DNA from: Verrucomicrobiota bacterium | GTDB taxonomy: Bacteria; Verrucomicrobiota; Verrucomicrobiia; Verrucomicrobiales; Verrucomicrobiaceae | Direction: 5' to 3' | DNA: 53,943 bases | Assembly (NCBI GenBank): GCA_009885695.1 | Contig: VFKE01000191.1 | Coordinates: 1 to 53,943, forward strand | Shown: in pieces, positions 7,720 through 16,296 of the stretch | Numbering within the stretch: position 1 is the stretch's first letter | Layout of the letters: each line of letters starts with the position of its first letter | Translations under genes and position numbers: made by a program | Notes under the pieces: model-generated | What the model was told of the DNA's origin: nothing | What the model saw: the letters and a program-made list of their open reading frames with translations, nothing else | The model's database searches: none

Positions 7720-9897
7720 TCAGCAGGAGACGACTGATTCGGCGGGAGAAGCCGGAACTGATGGGCCTGAGCAGGCGCGAGCGACAGCTTCTATCAATTC
7801 TTCGGCGAAGTAGGGTTTCGGCAGATAGTTGACACCTTCTAGCAGACTGTGATCGCCGCCGAAGAGATCAACACTGTAGCCACTGCTGTAGAGAATCTTG
7901 CCTTCGGGCCGGTCGGCGTGGAAGCGCTCCGCAACATCACTCCCGGAAAGGCCGCCAGGCATGACCATGTCAGTGATGAGGAGGTCGACGCGCTCGTTGA
8001 AGCCCCGCCAAGTCGCTACCGCCATGGGGCCATCGGAGGCTTCCATGACCCGGTAGCCGGCGGCCTGGAGCATTTTGCGCGCAAGAGCGCGAACAGTGTC
8101 ATCATCTTCCACGAGAAGGATCGTCTCTTTGTTGCCTCGCCGCGGTGCTGACGGGATCTGCTTTGGCGTCAACTCCTCGGGACGCTCGGTGACGGGAATG
8201 AAAACCCGGAAAGTTGTGCCCTTGTCTCGAGTGCTGCTGACTTCGATCCAGCCTTCGTGCTGGTTAATGATGCCGGACACGGTGGCTAGACCCATGCCAG
8301 TGCCTTTGCCGACCTCCTTGGTGGTGAAGAACGGTTCAAAGATCTGCGCGAGCGTCTCCGCGCTCATCCCTTCGCCAGTATCAGTGACTGAGAGCGTCAC
8401 AAAATTCCCTTCCCGCGCTTCCATGTGACGGGTGGCCTGGGCTGCGCTGATTTGCGCCACCCCGGTGCAAATGGAGAGTGTGCCACCGGCAGGCATCGCG
8501 TCCCGCGCATTGACGACGAGATTAACGATGACCTGTTCGAGGTTACAGACGTCCGCAAGTATCAGCGGCAACTCTGCAGGATGCCCAAAAACAAGCGTGA
8601 TGTTTTCCGGGACGAGACGTCGAAGCATCGCCTGGACGTTGTTGACCACGCCGCTGAGCGAGACTGCGCGCTTTTGCATGACCTGCTTGCGGCTGAACGC
8701 AAGGAGTTGCCGTGTCAGCGCGGCGGCGCGCTGGCCCGCACTCTGGATCTCACTGATCTGATCCTTGAGGACATTATCCAGTCCCGGTTTCCCAAGTTGG
8801 AAACTGGAATACCCCAGGATAACGGTCAGTAAATTGTTAAGATCGTGCGCAATTCCCGCCGCGAGGTGACCGACGGTCTCCACCTTCTGGGCATGACGAA
8901 GCCGCGTCTCCAGCACCTCTTGCTCGGAGACGTCCTGCACGATGGCGAGCAGGTGCGGGCCCGTGGCAAGTTCGAAGGGTTCCATCCAGAGAAGCGCGGT
9001 CCGTTCTTCTCCGCCTTTAGTCACGATGCGGCATTCTTGGCGCAGGACGGCCGTGCCCTGAGCCAGCTGACCCATGACCTCCAGCAATGTCCTGGACTCC
9101 ATGCCGAGACCGGCCTTCCACAGCGAGTTTCCGACCATTTCCAAGCGGTCATATCCGGTAGCGTCAAGGAAGGCCTGATTGATCTGGACGCAAGCATGGT
9201 CGTGGAAGCGCAGAATGGCGATGGGCAGCGGGCAGGCTTCGAAGGCCTTGGAGAGGCGCTCCTCGGAGTTCTTCAGAGCTTCACGGGCCAGTTCGCGCTC
9301 GGCCATCTCGGCGGTCAGCTTCTCGTTATTTTCCTTCAGTTCGTAGGTCTGCGCCTGCACGAGGCGGTTCAGGTCCTCAAGCTTCTGCCCGGCCTGGATC
9401 GTGACCATCCATTTCTTGGTCATCGCGTGCGCGAGCTGGAGGACTTCAATGCTGTCGAAGGGCTTCTTGAGAATCACAAGCCGGTCGGAGTTGCCGAGCT
9501 TGGTCACGATCTCCTGCCATGAATAGTCCGAGTAGGCCGTGCAGATGCAAATCTGAATGCACGGGTCCTTGGCCCACACGCGGGTGATGGTTTCCACGCC
9601 ATCCCACCCAGGAGGCATCCGCATATCGACGAAAGCCATGGCATAAGGATAGTTTTCCTCGAGCGAGCGCTCGACCATGGCGAGGCCTTCCTGGCCCTGA
9701 TACGCGGAGTCGATCTGGAAGTTGATCTTCACACCCTTGCGATGGGTCTCGCCGAAAACGTCTGCGAGAACATCATCCAGGGCTGCCACAGCCTCTGTGC
9801 TGCCGCCGAGGATCTTGCGGAAGTCATCGTGAATCGTCGTATTGTCATCGATGATGAGAATCCGGTTGTTTTCAGTCAGTTCAGGTCTCGTTTTCAT
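7720..9897 (-). CDS. Hybrid histidine kinase: REC-PAS-HisKA-HATPase-REC
   Basis: A 725-aa cytosolic hybrid kinase. Order: an N-terminal receiver (about 12-160, phospho-Asp in FVDMRMP), a coiled coil (about 165-205), a PAS domain (about 210-325), HisKA (HLAAGIAHDLNNLLTVILGY, phospho-His), HATPase_c (N box NLVVNARDAMPAGG; G boxes DTGEGMS and GTGMGLATV), and a C-terminal receiver (about 600-715, LITDMVMPGG). The ATG at 9897 is chosen; the open frame extends to 10143, but that part is antisense-like coding inside the neighbouring kinase gene. It is the last gene of the TonB receptor/YfiR/kinase operon, 19 bases after the upstream kinase. The first receiver is a likely target of that kinase. No DNA-binding output is present. 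Confidence 0.93.
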   Translation of the reverse strand: MKTRPELTENNRILIIDDNTTIHDDFRKILGGSTEAVAALDDVLADVFGETHRKGVKINFQIDSAYQGQEGLAMVERSLEENYPYAMAFVDMRMPPGWDGVETITRVWAKDPCIQICICTAYSDYSWQEIVTKLGNSDRLVILKKPFDSIEVLQLAHAMTKKWMVTIQAGQKLEDLNRLVQAQTYELKENNEKLTAEMAERELAREALKNSEERLSKAFEACPLPIAILRFHDHACVQINQAFLDATGYDRLEMVGNSLWKAGLGMESRTLLEVMGQLAQGTAVLRQECRIVTKGGEERTALLWMEPFELATGPHLLAIVQDVSEQEVLETRLRHAQKVETVGHLAAGIAHDLNNLLTVILGYSSFQLGKPGLDNVLKDQISEIQSAGQRAAALTRQLLAFSRKQVMQKRAVSLSGVVNNVQAMLRRLVPENITLVFGHPAELPLILADVCNLEQVIVNLVVNARDAMPAGGTLSICTGVAQISAAQATRHMEAREGNFVTLSVTDTGEGMSAETLAQIFEPFFTTKEVGKGTGMGLATVSGIINQHEGWIEVSSTRDKGTTFRVFIPVTERPEELTPKQIPSAPRRGNKETILLVEDDDTVRALARKMLQAAGYRVMEASDGPMAVATWRGFNERVDLLITDMVMPGGLSGSDVAERFHADRPEGKILYSSGYSVDLFGGDHSLLEGVNYLPKPYFAEELIEAVARACSGPSVPASPAESVVSC

Positions 9898-9916
9898 GAT
9901 ATGTTGCGTTTGAGAT

Positions 9917-11578
9917 TCAGTTGGCTGCGGCGATGACCGCAGCAGGGACGATGGGCAGTTCGAGGGTAAAAATGGCCCCGGCACCGGGACCGTCGCTATG
10001 GACGTAAAGGGAGCCTCCCACCTCCTTCGCCGCCAGCGCACCGCTGTGCAGTCCGAAGCCGTGGCCTGTCTTCTTCGTTGTGAAGCCGTGGGCGAAAATG
10101 CGGGCGAGGTTCTCCTGAGCGATGCCGACGCCGTTGTCTTCAACGGAAATCTTCACGAAGTGCCCGCCGTTGTTCTGAATTTTTACGGTGACACGTTTGT
10201 CTTCGCGTCCGGAGTCATCGACCGCATGTTTGGCGTTGCTAAACAAGTTCACGAGAATCTGCAGCACCTTGTGCCGGTCCAACTGCAACTTCGGCACCTT
10301 CTCATATTCACGTCGCAGCTCGACATTGTGCCGCGCCATCGAGGCGGCGTTCATCCGGATAGCGTCCCCCACCAGGTCCTCCACCGTGAGCTGCTCGATC
10401 ACGCCGCCCACCCTGGAATAGCTCTGTTGCATGGCGACAATTTGTTTGATGTGGCCGATGTGCGAAGTGATCGTCTCCACTTCCGCGAGCAGTTCTTTCT
10501 GCTCCTCGGCAAGAGCCGAGCTGATCTTGGAGACAAGGTCGGGGACGCGCTGGCCACGCGGATCGCTGGCGACGAACTCCGCGAAGTTGGCGCGATGTTC
10601 GTTGATCAAATTTGCCGCCTTGGCCAGGATCGTCACTTTCGAGCCGCGGAGTTTCTCGCTAAGAATGTTGCCGGAGACATTCACACTGTTGAGGACGTTG
10701 CCGACGTTGTGCAGGACGCTGGTGGCGACTTCGGCTTTGCCGGCGAGCCGTGACGTTTCCAGCAGTTTCTCCTGGGACTGGTGCAGCGCTTCTTCGGCAG
10801 CCTTGCGCTCTTCGACTTCACGTTCCAGCGCGGCAAGTTGCTCGTGCAGCTTCTGCTGGGCATTCTGCAACGCTGTGTCTTGCGCATGAATCTGGGCGAG
10901 CATCTGGTTGAACGCATCCGTCAGCGTGCCCACCTCATCACTCCCCGCCTTTTTCGCGCGCACGCTGTAGTCCTTACCCTCGGCAATCTGCCGTGCAGTG
11001 TCTGCCAGTTGAAGAATGGGTGCGGTCACCATGTGCTGGAAGCGGCCAGAGAGGAAGTAGGTGAGGATGAGTGACCCAGCCAGCACGACGCCCAGCATGC
11101 CGCCATAGAGCTTCATTAATCCGGCATACGCTGCGTGAAAGTCGGCATGAAGGTGAAGGGTGCCGTAAGTCCGGCCCTCACGTTTCACCGGGGTGGCAAG
11201 CAGCACGCGGTTGCCATCGACATGGAGCGCCGAGTCCTGCATTGCCGTCTTGATCCCAGCCCCGTCGCCCTCATTTCCAAAATGAGCCAGTCGGGTGCCG
11301 TCCGCCAGGTCCACGGTCGCACTGATGATCTGCGGCATTGTCGAGAGGCCCGAGAGTATTTCCGAGGCCTTTTCCTCGTCCTTGAACATCGTGGCCACGG
11401 CCAGGTTGCTCGCGATCATTTCAGCGGTCACTGAGAGTTCGCTGACAAATCTCTTTTTGATGGTCCAGGCCTGGTAGGCAAAGAGTGAGACGCACGCGAG
11501 CATGAGCACGAGGCCGGAGATGAGCATGATCACCAGGGTGATCTTCTGGCGGATGGAACGGTCTTGGAGGGCTTTCAT
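9917..11578 (-). CDS. Membrane histidine kinase with CHASE8-like sensor and HAMP
   Basis: A 553-aa sensor kinase. Transmembrane helix 1 (about 13-35) leads to a periplasmic CHASE8-like domain (about 40-155, with SNLAVATMFKDEEKASEILS), then transmembrane helix 2 (about 158-178), HAMP (about 180-232, ending near DEVGTLTDAFNQML) and a coiled coil (about 232-275). The phosphoacceptor region is EVATSVLHNVGNVLNSV (His290), followed by HATPase_c (NLFSNAKHAVDDS, VEDNGVGIAQENLARIF, TGHGFGLHSGAL). The sensor half is of the kind found in the diguanylate cyclase YfiN/TpbB, but the GGDEF output is replaced by a kinase. It starts two bases after the YfiR-like gene. In the Yfi system the periplasmic YfiR protein controls the CHASE8 protein, so the neighbour is the obvious ligand. 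Confidence 0.9.
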   Translation of the reverse strand: MKALQDRSIRQKITLVIMLISGLVLMLACVSLFAYQAWTIKKRFVSELSVTAEMIASNLAVATMFKDEEKASEILSGLSTMPQIISATVDLADGTRLAHFGNEGDGAGIKTAMQDSALHVDGNRVLLATPVKREGRTYGTLHLHADFHAAYAGLMKLYGGMLGVVLAGSLILTYFLSGRFQHMVTAPILQLADTARQIAEGKDYSVRAKKAGSDEVGTLTDAFNQMLAQIHAQDTALQNAQQKLHEQLAALEREVEERKAAEEALHQSQEKLLETSRLAGKAEVATSVLHNVGNVLNSVNVSGNILSEKLRGSKVTILAKAANLINEHRANFAEFVASDPRGQRVPDLVSKISSALAEEQKELLAEVETITSHIGHIKQIVAMQQSYSRVGGVIEQLTVEDLVGDAIRMNAASMARHNVELRREYEKVPKLQLDRHKVLQILVNLFSNAKHAVDDSGREDKRVTVKIQNNGGHFVKISVEDNGVGIAQENLARIFAHGFTTKKTGHGFGLHSGALAAKEVGGSLYVHSDGPGAGAIFTLELPIVPAAVIAAAN

Positions 11579-11580
11579 GG

Positions 11581-12159
11581 TTAGTTCACGATGGTGGCGA
11601 TTCCAAGCAGGTCAGACGGAATGGTGAGCCGCGCCTGCTGCGTGGCGTCGCGGTTGATCTCGAGCTTCACCTTGTTGTTCTTCATCACGAAACCGATCAT
11701 CCCGCCGCCCCGCGCAAAGTTGTCGGCCTCGCCGACAACCGCGACCGGTGCGCCTCTTACCGCAGCCGCGACAACGGGGAGACGCTCTGTTGTAGCCACA
11801 AACACAAGGTGACAGGCACTCAGGCCGGCAATGTCGCTGGCACGCAGATGACGCACTTCCAACGGACGGGAGCCAACTTTTTGGCCGCTTAAAACGTTCT
11901 CAAGTCCACCGTCGAACGGATCGCGTCCGACAACGCCGATCACTACAGGCGACGTGGAAGTCGCGTGTGCGGTGGCGGGCCATTTGATCAACGTGACGAA
12001 GTTGTAGAGGTAAGCCGCCTTCACGGCGTATTCAGACTCCGCTTGAAGGGGCGAGAGGGGAAGCAGGGCCACGAGAATTAAGAGAACAACGCCGGACCAT
12101 CGGCGGCGATTTCTCGCGACCTCATGGCATCCTGAGTCACTGGTTGCCGGCGAAACCAT
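11581..12159 (-). CDS. YfiR family periplasmic protein (DUF4154)
   Basis: A 192-aa exported protein. A basic N-terminus and hydrophobic core (about 22-38) form a signal peptide, cleaved near LQAES. The mature part opens with EYAVKAAYLYNFVTLIKWP, the hallmark of the DUF4154/YfiR family. It continues with VIGVVGRDPF and the C-terminal GGGMIGFVMKNNKVKLEIN. In Pseudomonas aeruginosa YfiR is a periplasmic repressor of the CHASE8-HAMP-GGDEF protein YfiN. Here it lies between a TonB-dependent receptor (four bases upstream) and a CHASE8-like histidine kinase (two bases downstream), so a role linking outer-membrane uptake or sensing to the kinase is inferred. Confidence 0.9.
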   Translation of the reverse strand: MVSPATSDSGCHEVARNRRRWSGVVLLILVALLPLSPLQAESEYAVKAAYLYNFVTLIKWPATAHATSTSPVVIGVVGRDPFDGGLENVLSGQKVGSRPLEVRHLRASDIAGLSACHLVFVATTERLPVVAAAVRGAPVAVVGEADNFARGGGMIGFVMKNNKVKLEINRDATQQARLTIPSDLLGIATIVN

Positions 12160-12163
12160 TCTA

Positions 12164-14257
12164 TTAAAATCGGTAGGTCAGCTTTACCCGGAACGTGCGG
12201 CCATCCTGCTTGATGGCATCCTGAAGGTGTTCCTCTCCGCCGGGGACGCTGAATTCCCTGCCAAGCAAATTGTAGATCGAGGCGGAGAATTCGAGGTTGG
12301 GGACGATCTTCGCGCTCAGCAGTGTGAGGTTGAGGAGCCAGGCATCGGGCGTCCTGTTCCCCGCCAGCGTGAGCCGCTTGCTCGCGTAAAGCACCTCGAG
12401 GCTGGCAGACAGCTTGTCCGTAAATAACGGCACACTCAACTGCGCTTTGACCATGTCCTCGGGGGAGTTGACCAGCCAGCCCCCCGTCTGACCGCCCGTC
12501 GCTTGCTGCCGCGTGTAACTCGCGCGCAAGAGCATGCCGTTTTTCCAGCTGCCTTCGATTTCTGCCTCCGCACCGTTGACAGTCGCGTTGCCATTGTTGT
12601 CGAACTTATAGAATCCGCCGGGCTCGGTTACGGTGTCAATGAGACCCTTGATTTCATTGCGAAACAGCGAGACTTTGCCACGCCAATGATTGTTGAAATA
12701 CTCCTCGGCCACGATTTCGTAGGACCGGATGGTCTCGGGCTGGAGGTCCGGGTTTGCGCGCTGGTCGAGGGCGTTGTAGTTTAACTGATAGGCGTTTGGA
12801 GCGCGGAAGGCGTCGCCAAAAAGCAGCTTTAGCGTGGTTTTCTCGCTCGGTTGCCACACCAGGGCTGCGCGCGGGTTCACGGTGTCGCCAAAAGTGTTGT
12901 AATGATCCCAGCGCAGACCGCCGGAAAGGCTGAGCGATTTACACAACTCCCAGCGGCTGTCCAAATACGTTCCGACCACCATCTGGCTGCTTTTCAGGTT
13001 CAGGTCGCTCCGGAATGGCCGCTCGACAAATTCGTTCTGATGCAGATCATTGGTCTGCCGCAGCTCCGCACCCAGGGAAAGGTGCAGGCAGTCGAAGAAT
13101 TTCCGGCTCGCCCCGATCTCAGCGCTCCACCAGCGGGCCTGTGCCGTGTCTTGGATTCTTTCCCGATCAAGAATCGACGCCTCATGGTAGTCGTAAAAAT
13201 CGTAGGTCACCCGGCTGTTGAGTGACCAGCCGTCCACCATTTCATGGGTGTAACGGAGTTCCACGTAGCCTCGCGAGTCCATCTGCGGGTGAGAGGTGTT
13301 GAAGACGCTGCCATAGGAGCCGGTGGGCACATTTTTGTCACGCGTGACATAGCCTCCCTGAAGTGAGAAATCCCCGTAGCTCACTTTCCCCAGCGCCGAC
13401 CAATACTTGTCCCCGTCTTGATGCAGGGCGATGCCGCGGTTCGTCAATGGCGAGTCATACTCCTTGTAAAACAGACGGTCCGGACCCTCACTCGCATACA
13501 TGGTCGCGGAAAACAGATACTCGAGCCCGCAATCGAGCTGCTTCCCAATCGTCAGTCGGCCGCTGTAAGTGTCGTAGCTGCCCCCGCTCGTGGACGCCTC
13601 GACTCCGTTCACATCACGTCCCCGGCGAGTGACCACGCTGATTACTCCGAAAAATGCATTGCTGCCGTAGATTGACGAGCCCGGCCCGCGGACGAACTCC
13701 ACTCGCTCGATGAGATCAACGTCCAGCAAGGCCTCGGTTCCGACTTGCGCAGAATCGTAGATTGGATCGTTCATGCGGTGGCCGTCCACGAGCAGCAGCA
13801 CCCGCGAGCCGTAGTCGCCAAGGCTGTTAAAGCCACGCACCCCCATATAGGAGTAAGCGCGGTCATAGGTGACATCGAACCCAGGCACGCCGCGGATGAT
13901 GTCAGCGAGCGTCCGATACCCAAAGCTCTTGATATCAGCACGCGTCCTGATGGACACCGACGATGGGGCGTCGGTTACTTTCTGGGTGAACTTCGAAGCC
14001 GCAAAGACAGAATCTACGGTGATTTCGCTGAGTTCCTTGATGCTCAGATTCAAGAGCGGCGGCGCCGGCTGTTCCGCCTGCGTCATCATGGGAGCAACTG
14101 CCATCAGGAATGCGAGAACCTCGGCGAGCGGGCTGGCATCGCGTAATGCCCTTTTCCTGACACTGGGTTCTGGTCCCGCAACTCTGAGCGACACCCCTCC
14201 CAATCCCGATGTGTATCGGGAGACCCTTATAAAAGCTATGAATAACTGGAGAGTCAT
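12164..14257 (-). CDS. TonB-dependent outer-membrane receptor
   Basis: A 697-aa receptor. The N-terminus is long and basic before the hydrophobic part of the signal peptide (about 42-60, cleaved near TQAEQ). The plug domain (about 85-215) contains ITVDSVFAASKFTQKVTDAP and the NAFFGVISVVTRRG segment, and the 22-strand barrel ends in the terminal aromatic of LTYRF. The start at 14257 fits a -10/-35 pair 30-56 bases upstream, but a hairpin at 14204-14221 lies inside the first codons, so a later start is possible. It heads a four-gene operon with YfiR and two kinases. Related receptor/YfiR/kinase sets are known from other Gram-negative bacteria. The ligand is unknown; no siderophore or vitamin gene is near. 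Confidence 0.92.
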   Translation of the reverse strand: MTLQLFIAFIRVSRYTSGLGGVSLRVAGPEPSVRKRALRDASPLAEVLAFLMAVAPMMTQAEQPAPPLLNLSIKELSEITVDSVFAASKFTQKVTDAPSSVSIRTRADIKSFGYRTLADIIRGVPGFDVTYDRAYSYMGVRGFNSLGDYGSRVLLLVDGHRMNDPIYDSAQVGTEALLDVDLIERVEFVRGPGSSIYGSNAFFGVISVVTRRGRDVNGVEASTSGGSYDTYSGRLTIGKQLDCGLEYLFSATMYASEGPDRLFYKEYDSPLTNRGIALHQDGDKYWSALGKVSYGDFSLQGGYVTRDKNVPTGSYGSVFNTSHPQMDSRGYVELRYTHEMVDGWSLNSRVTYDFYDYHEASILDRERIQDTAQARWWSAEIGASRKFFDCLHLSLGAELRQTNDLHQNEFVERPFRSDLNLKSSQMVVGTYLDSRWELCKSLSLSGGLRWDHYNTFGDTVNPRAALVWQPSEKTTLKLLFGDAFRAPNAYQLNYNALDQRANPDLQPETIRSYEIVAEEYFNNHWRGKVSLFRNEIKGLIDTVTEPGGFYKFDNNGNATVNGAEAEIEGSWKNGMLLRASYTRQQATGGQTGGWLVNSPEDMVKAQLSVPLFTDKLSASLEVLYASKRLTLAGNRTPDAWLLNLTLLSAKIVPNLEFSASIYNLLGREFSVPGGEEHLQDAIKQDGRTFRVKLTYRF
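14204..14221. repeat. Perfect 7-bp stem hairpin in the receptor 5' region
   Basis: TCCCGAT and ATCGGGA flank a four-base loop (GTGT). On the minus-strand transcript the hairpin falls about 36 bases inside the chosen TonB receptor start, within a region coding for the atypical N-terminal extension. It could be a small repeat inserted there, an RNA structure controlling translation, or a hint that the real start is further downstream. Confidence 0.5.
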
Positions 14258-14286
14258 AATGCGATTTAATTCTCAATCTTATAAAG

Positions 14287-14313
14287 ATTATAATAATTAT
14301 TAAGATATTGCAA
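14287..14313 (-). promoter_or_regulatory. Candidate promoter of the receptor/YfiR/kinase operon
   Basis: On the minus strand TTGCAA (14308-14313) and a perfect TATAAT (14287-14292) are separated by 15 bases in a strongly AT-rich block. Spacing is two bases short of ideal. A start near 14280 would leave a leader of about 23 bases before the ATG at 14257. Confidence 0.4.
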
Positions 14314-14469
14314 GCACTAATACCAATTAAGTAAATAAACTTAACAAAAACGGGCACGAAGGAAGCGTTTGTTTGATCGTGGAGCCGAGGATGTAAGACC
14401 AGGCTCAAGATTTGTCTGGCACCGCTCCAAAAAGGCGAAGAAAAGCTGGGCAGCAGCGGGCTGGAATAT

Positions 14470-14502
14470 GCTGACAGTCAGCAATTTTTGACGGAATCGT
14501 CA
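14470..14502. promoter_or_regulatory. Two adjacent dyads, candidate operator
   Basis: GCTGACAGTCAGC (13 bases, perfect palindrome around a central A) is followed after six bases by TGACGGAATCGTCA (perfect 5-bp arms). Both share TGAC/GTCA half-sites. They lie between divergent genes, about 215 bases before the receptor gene and 250 before PPK2. The first dyad followed by AATTTTT also resembles a short terminator, but nothing upstream is transcribed towards it. Confidence 0.35.
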
Positions 14503-14751
14503 GTGTTTAGATGACATGAAAGCGAAAGAGAAACACAATTTTTGAGCGTTTCCTGAGCGAGGCGAAAGAGGCCTGCCTAAGATTCACGATACGCCATCCT
14601 TGTATGAAATTGTAAATGGATCGCATCACAAAATCACAAACTTGTGAGTTGTTGATTTCTGAGCTGTCATGGGACAACCACAGTGCCGTCAGGCAATGTT
14701 TGCCGTTAACTTAGCCTTGTCATGGCCGTGCGACTTGCGAGAATCTCCCTT

Positions 14752-15684
14752 ATGAAAATCAAGGAGCTGGTCAAACGAGCGCGCAAACTGGCCGAACCAT
14801 TCTGTGTCACCAACGGGGACAAGTTTCGGCTCAAGGATGCCGATCCCGGTGATACGCTTCATTTCAAACAAGACGACAAGGAGCGCTCGAAAGAAGCGCT
14901 GGCCATGGGCATCGACCTTCTGTCCACGATGCAGGACATGCTCTATGCCCAGGATAAATGGGCGGTGCTTCTCATCTTCCAGGCAATGGACGCAGCGGGC
15001 AAGGACGGCGCCATCAAGCACGTCATGTCCGGCATCAATCCGCAGGGCTGCAATGTCCATTCCTTCAAGGCACCGACGAGTGATGACCTCGACCACGACT
15101 ACCTCTGGCGTTGCATGAAGGTTCTGCCGAACCGCGGGCACATCGGAATCTTCAACCGCAGCTACTATGAGGAAACTCTGGTCGTGCGTGTGCACCCTGA
15201 GTTTCTGGAAAAACAGAAGCTGCCGCGCGAGCTCATCACCAAGGATATTTGGGATGATCGCTTTCGGGACATCCGCGCCTTCGAGCGTTACCTCGGCAAC
15301 AACGGCGTGCTCATCCGCAAGTTCTTCCTCAATGTGTCCAAGAAGGAACAAAAGAACCGGTTCATGGAGCGCATCGAGAACCCCGAGAAGAACTGGAAGT
15401 TCTCATCGAGCGACGCCAAGGAGCGCAAGCATTGGGACGACTACATGAAGGCCTACGAAGACACGATCCAGAACACGGCGACCAAGGATGCACCATGGTA
15501 TGTGGTGCCAGCGGACAACAAATGGTTCACTCGGGTGGTCGTGGCCGCTGCGATCATCGAAGCCCTCGATTCGCTCGGTTTGGAATATCCCAAGGTCGAC
15601 GATGAAAAGCTCGGAGAACTCGCCGCAGCCAAGGAAATGCTGCTCGGAAAAATTTCGAGTGCCAAACGTAAAAATAATGGGTAG
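14752..15684 (+). CDS. Polyphosphate:nucleotide phosphotransferase, PPK2 class III type
   Basis: A 310-aa PPK2 family enzyme of the polyphosphate:AMP/ADP phosphotransferase type. The P-loop is MDAAGKDG (79-86), followed by IKHVMSGINPQGCNVHSFK. The Walker B segment is IFNRSYYEETLVVRVHPE (133-150), and NPEKNWKFSSSDAKERKHW provides the C-terminal signature. FNRSYYE in place of FDRSWYN distinguishes it from the class I enzyme at 4376. Class III enzymes can raise AMP to ADP and ATP using polyphosphate. An in-frame ATG at 14722 would add ten residues; neither start has a clear ribosome site, and the later one gives a more family-like N-terminus. Confidence 0.92.
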   Translation: MKIKELVKRARKLAEPFCVTNGDKFRLKDADPGDTLHFKQDDKERSKEALAMGIDLLSTMQDMLYAQDKWAVLLIFQAMDAAGKDGAIKHVMSGINPQGCNVHSFKAPTSDDLDHDYLWRCMKVLPNRGHIGIFNRSYYEETLVVRVHPEFLEKQKLPRELITKDIWDDRFRDIRAFERYLGNNGVLIRKFFLNVSKKEQKNRFMERIENPEKNWKFSSSDAKERKHWDDYMKAYEDTIQNTATKDAPWYVVPADNKWFTRVVVAAAIIEALDSLGLEYPKVDDEKLGELAAAKEMLLGKISSAKRKNNG

Positions 15685-15742
15685 CCTCCAAACTCATCCT
15701 TCTCCCCGAAACCACCAAGCAGACAAACCAAAACACAAACCC

Positions 15743-16171
15743 ATGTCTCTTATTGATACTCTCCTCGGTGCCCTCACCGGCAAAACCGACGCCAGCGGCG
15801 CCAATCCCCTTCAGGGCGCCCTCACGGGACTGCTCACCCAGAACGGCGGCCTCCAGGGCATGATGAGCAAGTTCTCCCAAGGCGGTCTCGGCGACATCTT
15901 CTCGTCGTGGACTGGCATGGGTGACAACAAGGCCATCTCGCCCGACCAGGTCCAGAATGTCCTCGGCTCGGATCAGGTGCAGGCGCTCGCCTCCAAGCTC
16001 GGCGTGGACTCCTCTCAGGCCTCGGGCTTCCTCGCCGAATACCTGCCAAAGATCGTGGACAAGCTCACACCCGCCGGACAGGTGGACGCCGGCGCAGACC
16101 ACTCTCAAGGCCTCGCGGCATTGCTGCCTTCGCTTCTCTCGAGTCTTGGCGGCGGTTCCCGCCAGGCTTGA
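15743..16171 (+). CDS. YidB family protein (DUF937)
   Basis: A 142-aa Gly/Ala/Leu-rich protein of the YidB/DUF937 type. It begins with MSLIDTLLGAL, has a Gly/Gln-rich low-complexity linker (GLLTQNGGLQGMMSKFSQGG), and then a helical core. That core contains the characteristic alternation of AISPDQVQNVLGSDQVQALA and SSQASGFLAEYLPKIVDKLTP, and it ends in a Ser/Gly tail. The open frame extends upstream inside the PPK2 gene, but the YidB-like sequence starts at this ATG. Function of the family is unknown. It sits 58 bases after PPK2 and may be cotranscribed. Confidence 0.88.
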   Translation: MSLIDTLLGALTGKTDASGANPLQGALTGLLTQNGGLQGMMSKFSQGGLGDIFSSWTGMGDNKAISPDQVQNVLGSDQVQALASKLGVDSSQASGFLAEYLPKIVDKLTPAGQVDAGADHSQGLAALLPSLLSSLGGGSRQA

Positions 16172-16296
16172 TGCACCTCGAATCATGGCTAAGGCCGGCT
16201 TCCGGACTTCATGGCGCCTGCTTCACGACCCACCTGCGCAACGGGCGCGGAACGTGCTTTCCAATTTACTCAACCGACATTTCAAATTCCCAACCT

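Larger units (their letters stand above)
14258..14751. other. Divergent intergenic region between the signalling operon and PPK2
   Basis: Roughly 490 bases lie between divergently transcribed genes. The left 90 bases are very AT-rich and hold the receptor-operon promoter candidate. The middle has two adjacent perfect dyads at 14470-14482 (GCTGAC-A-GTCAGC) and 14489-14502 (TGACG-GAAT-CGTCA), which suggest a regulator site. The rest shows no gene, and I recognise no riboswitch consensus. Confidence 0.5.

Noticed and set aside
9898-10143. N-terminal extension of the hybrid kinase to 10143
   Set aside because: The extra 82 residues are Arg/Ser/Pro-rich and lie inside the neighbouring kinase gene. 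The receiver starts right after the ATG at 9897.
14341-14460. Possible riboswitch (c-di-GMP or cobalamin) upstream of the TonB receptor
   Set aside because: I looked for the conserved core boxes of both classes on the minus strand and found none.
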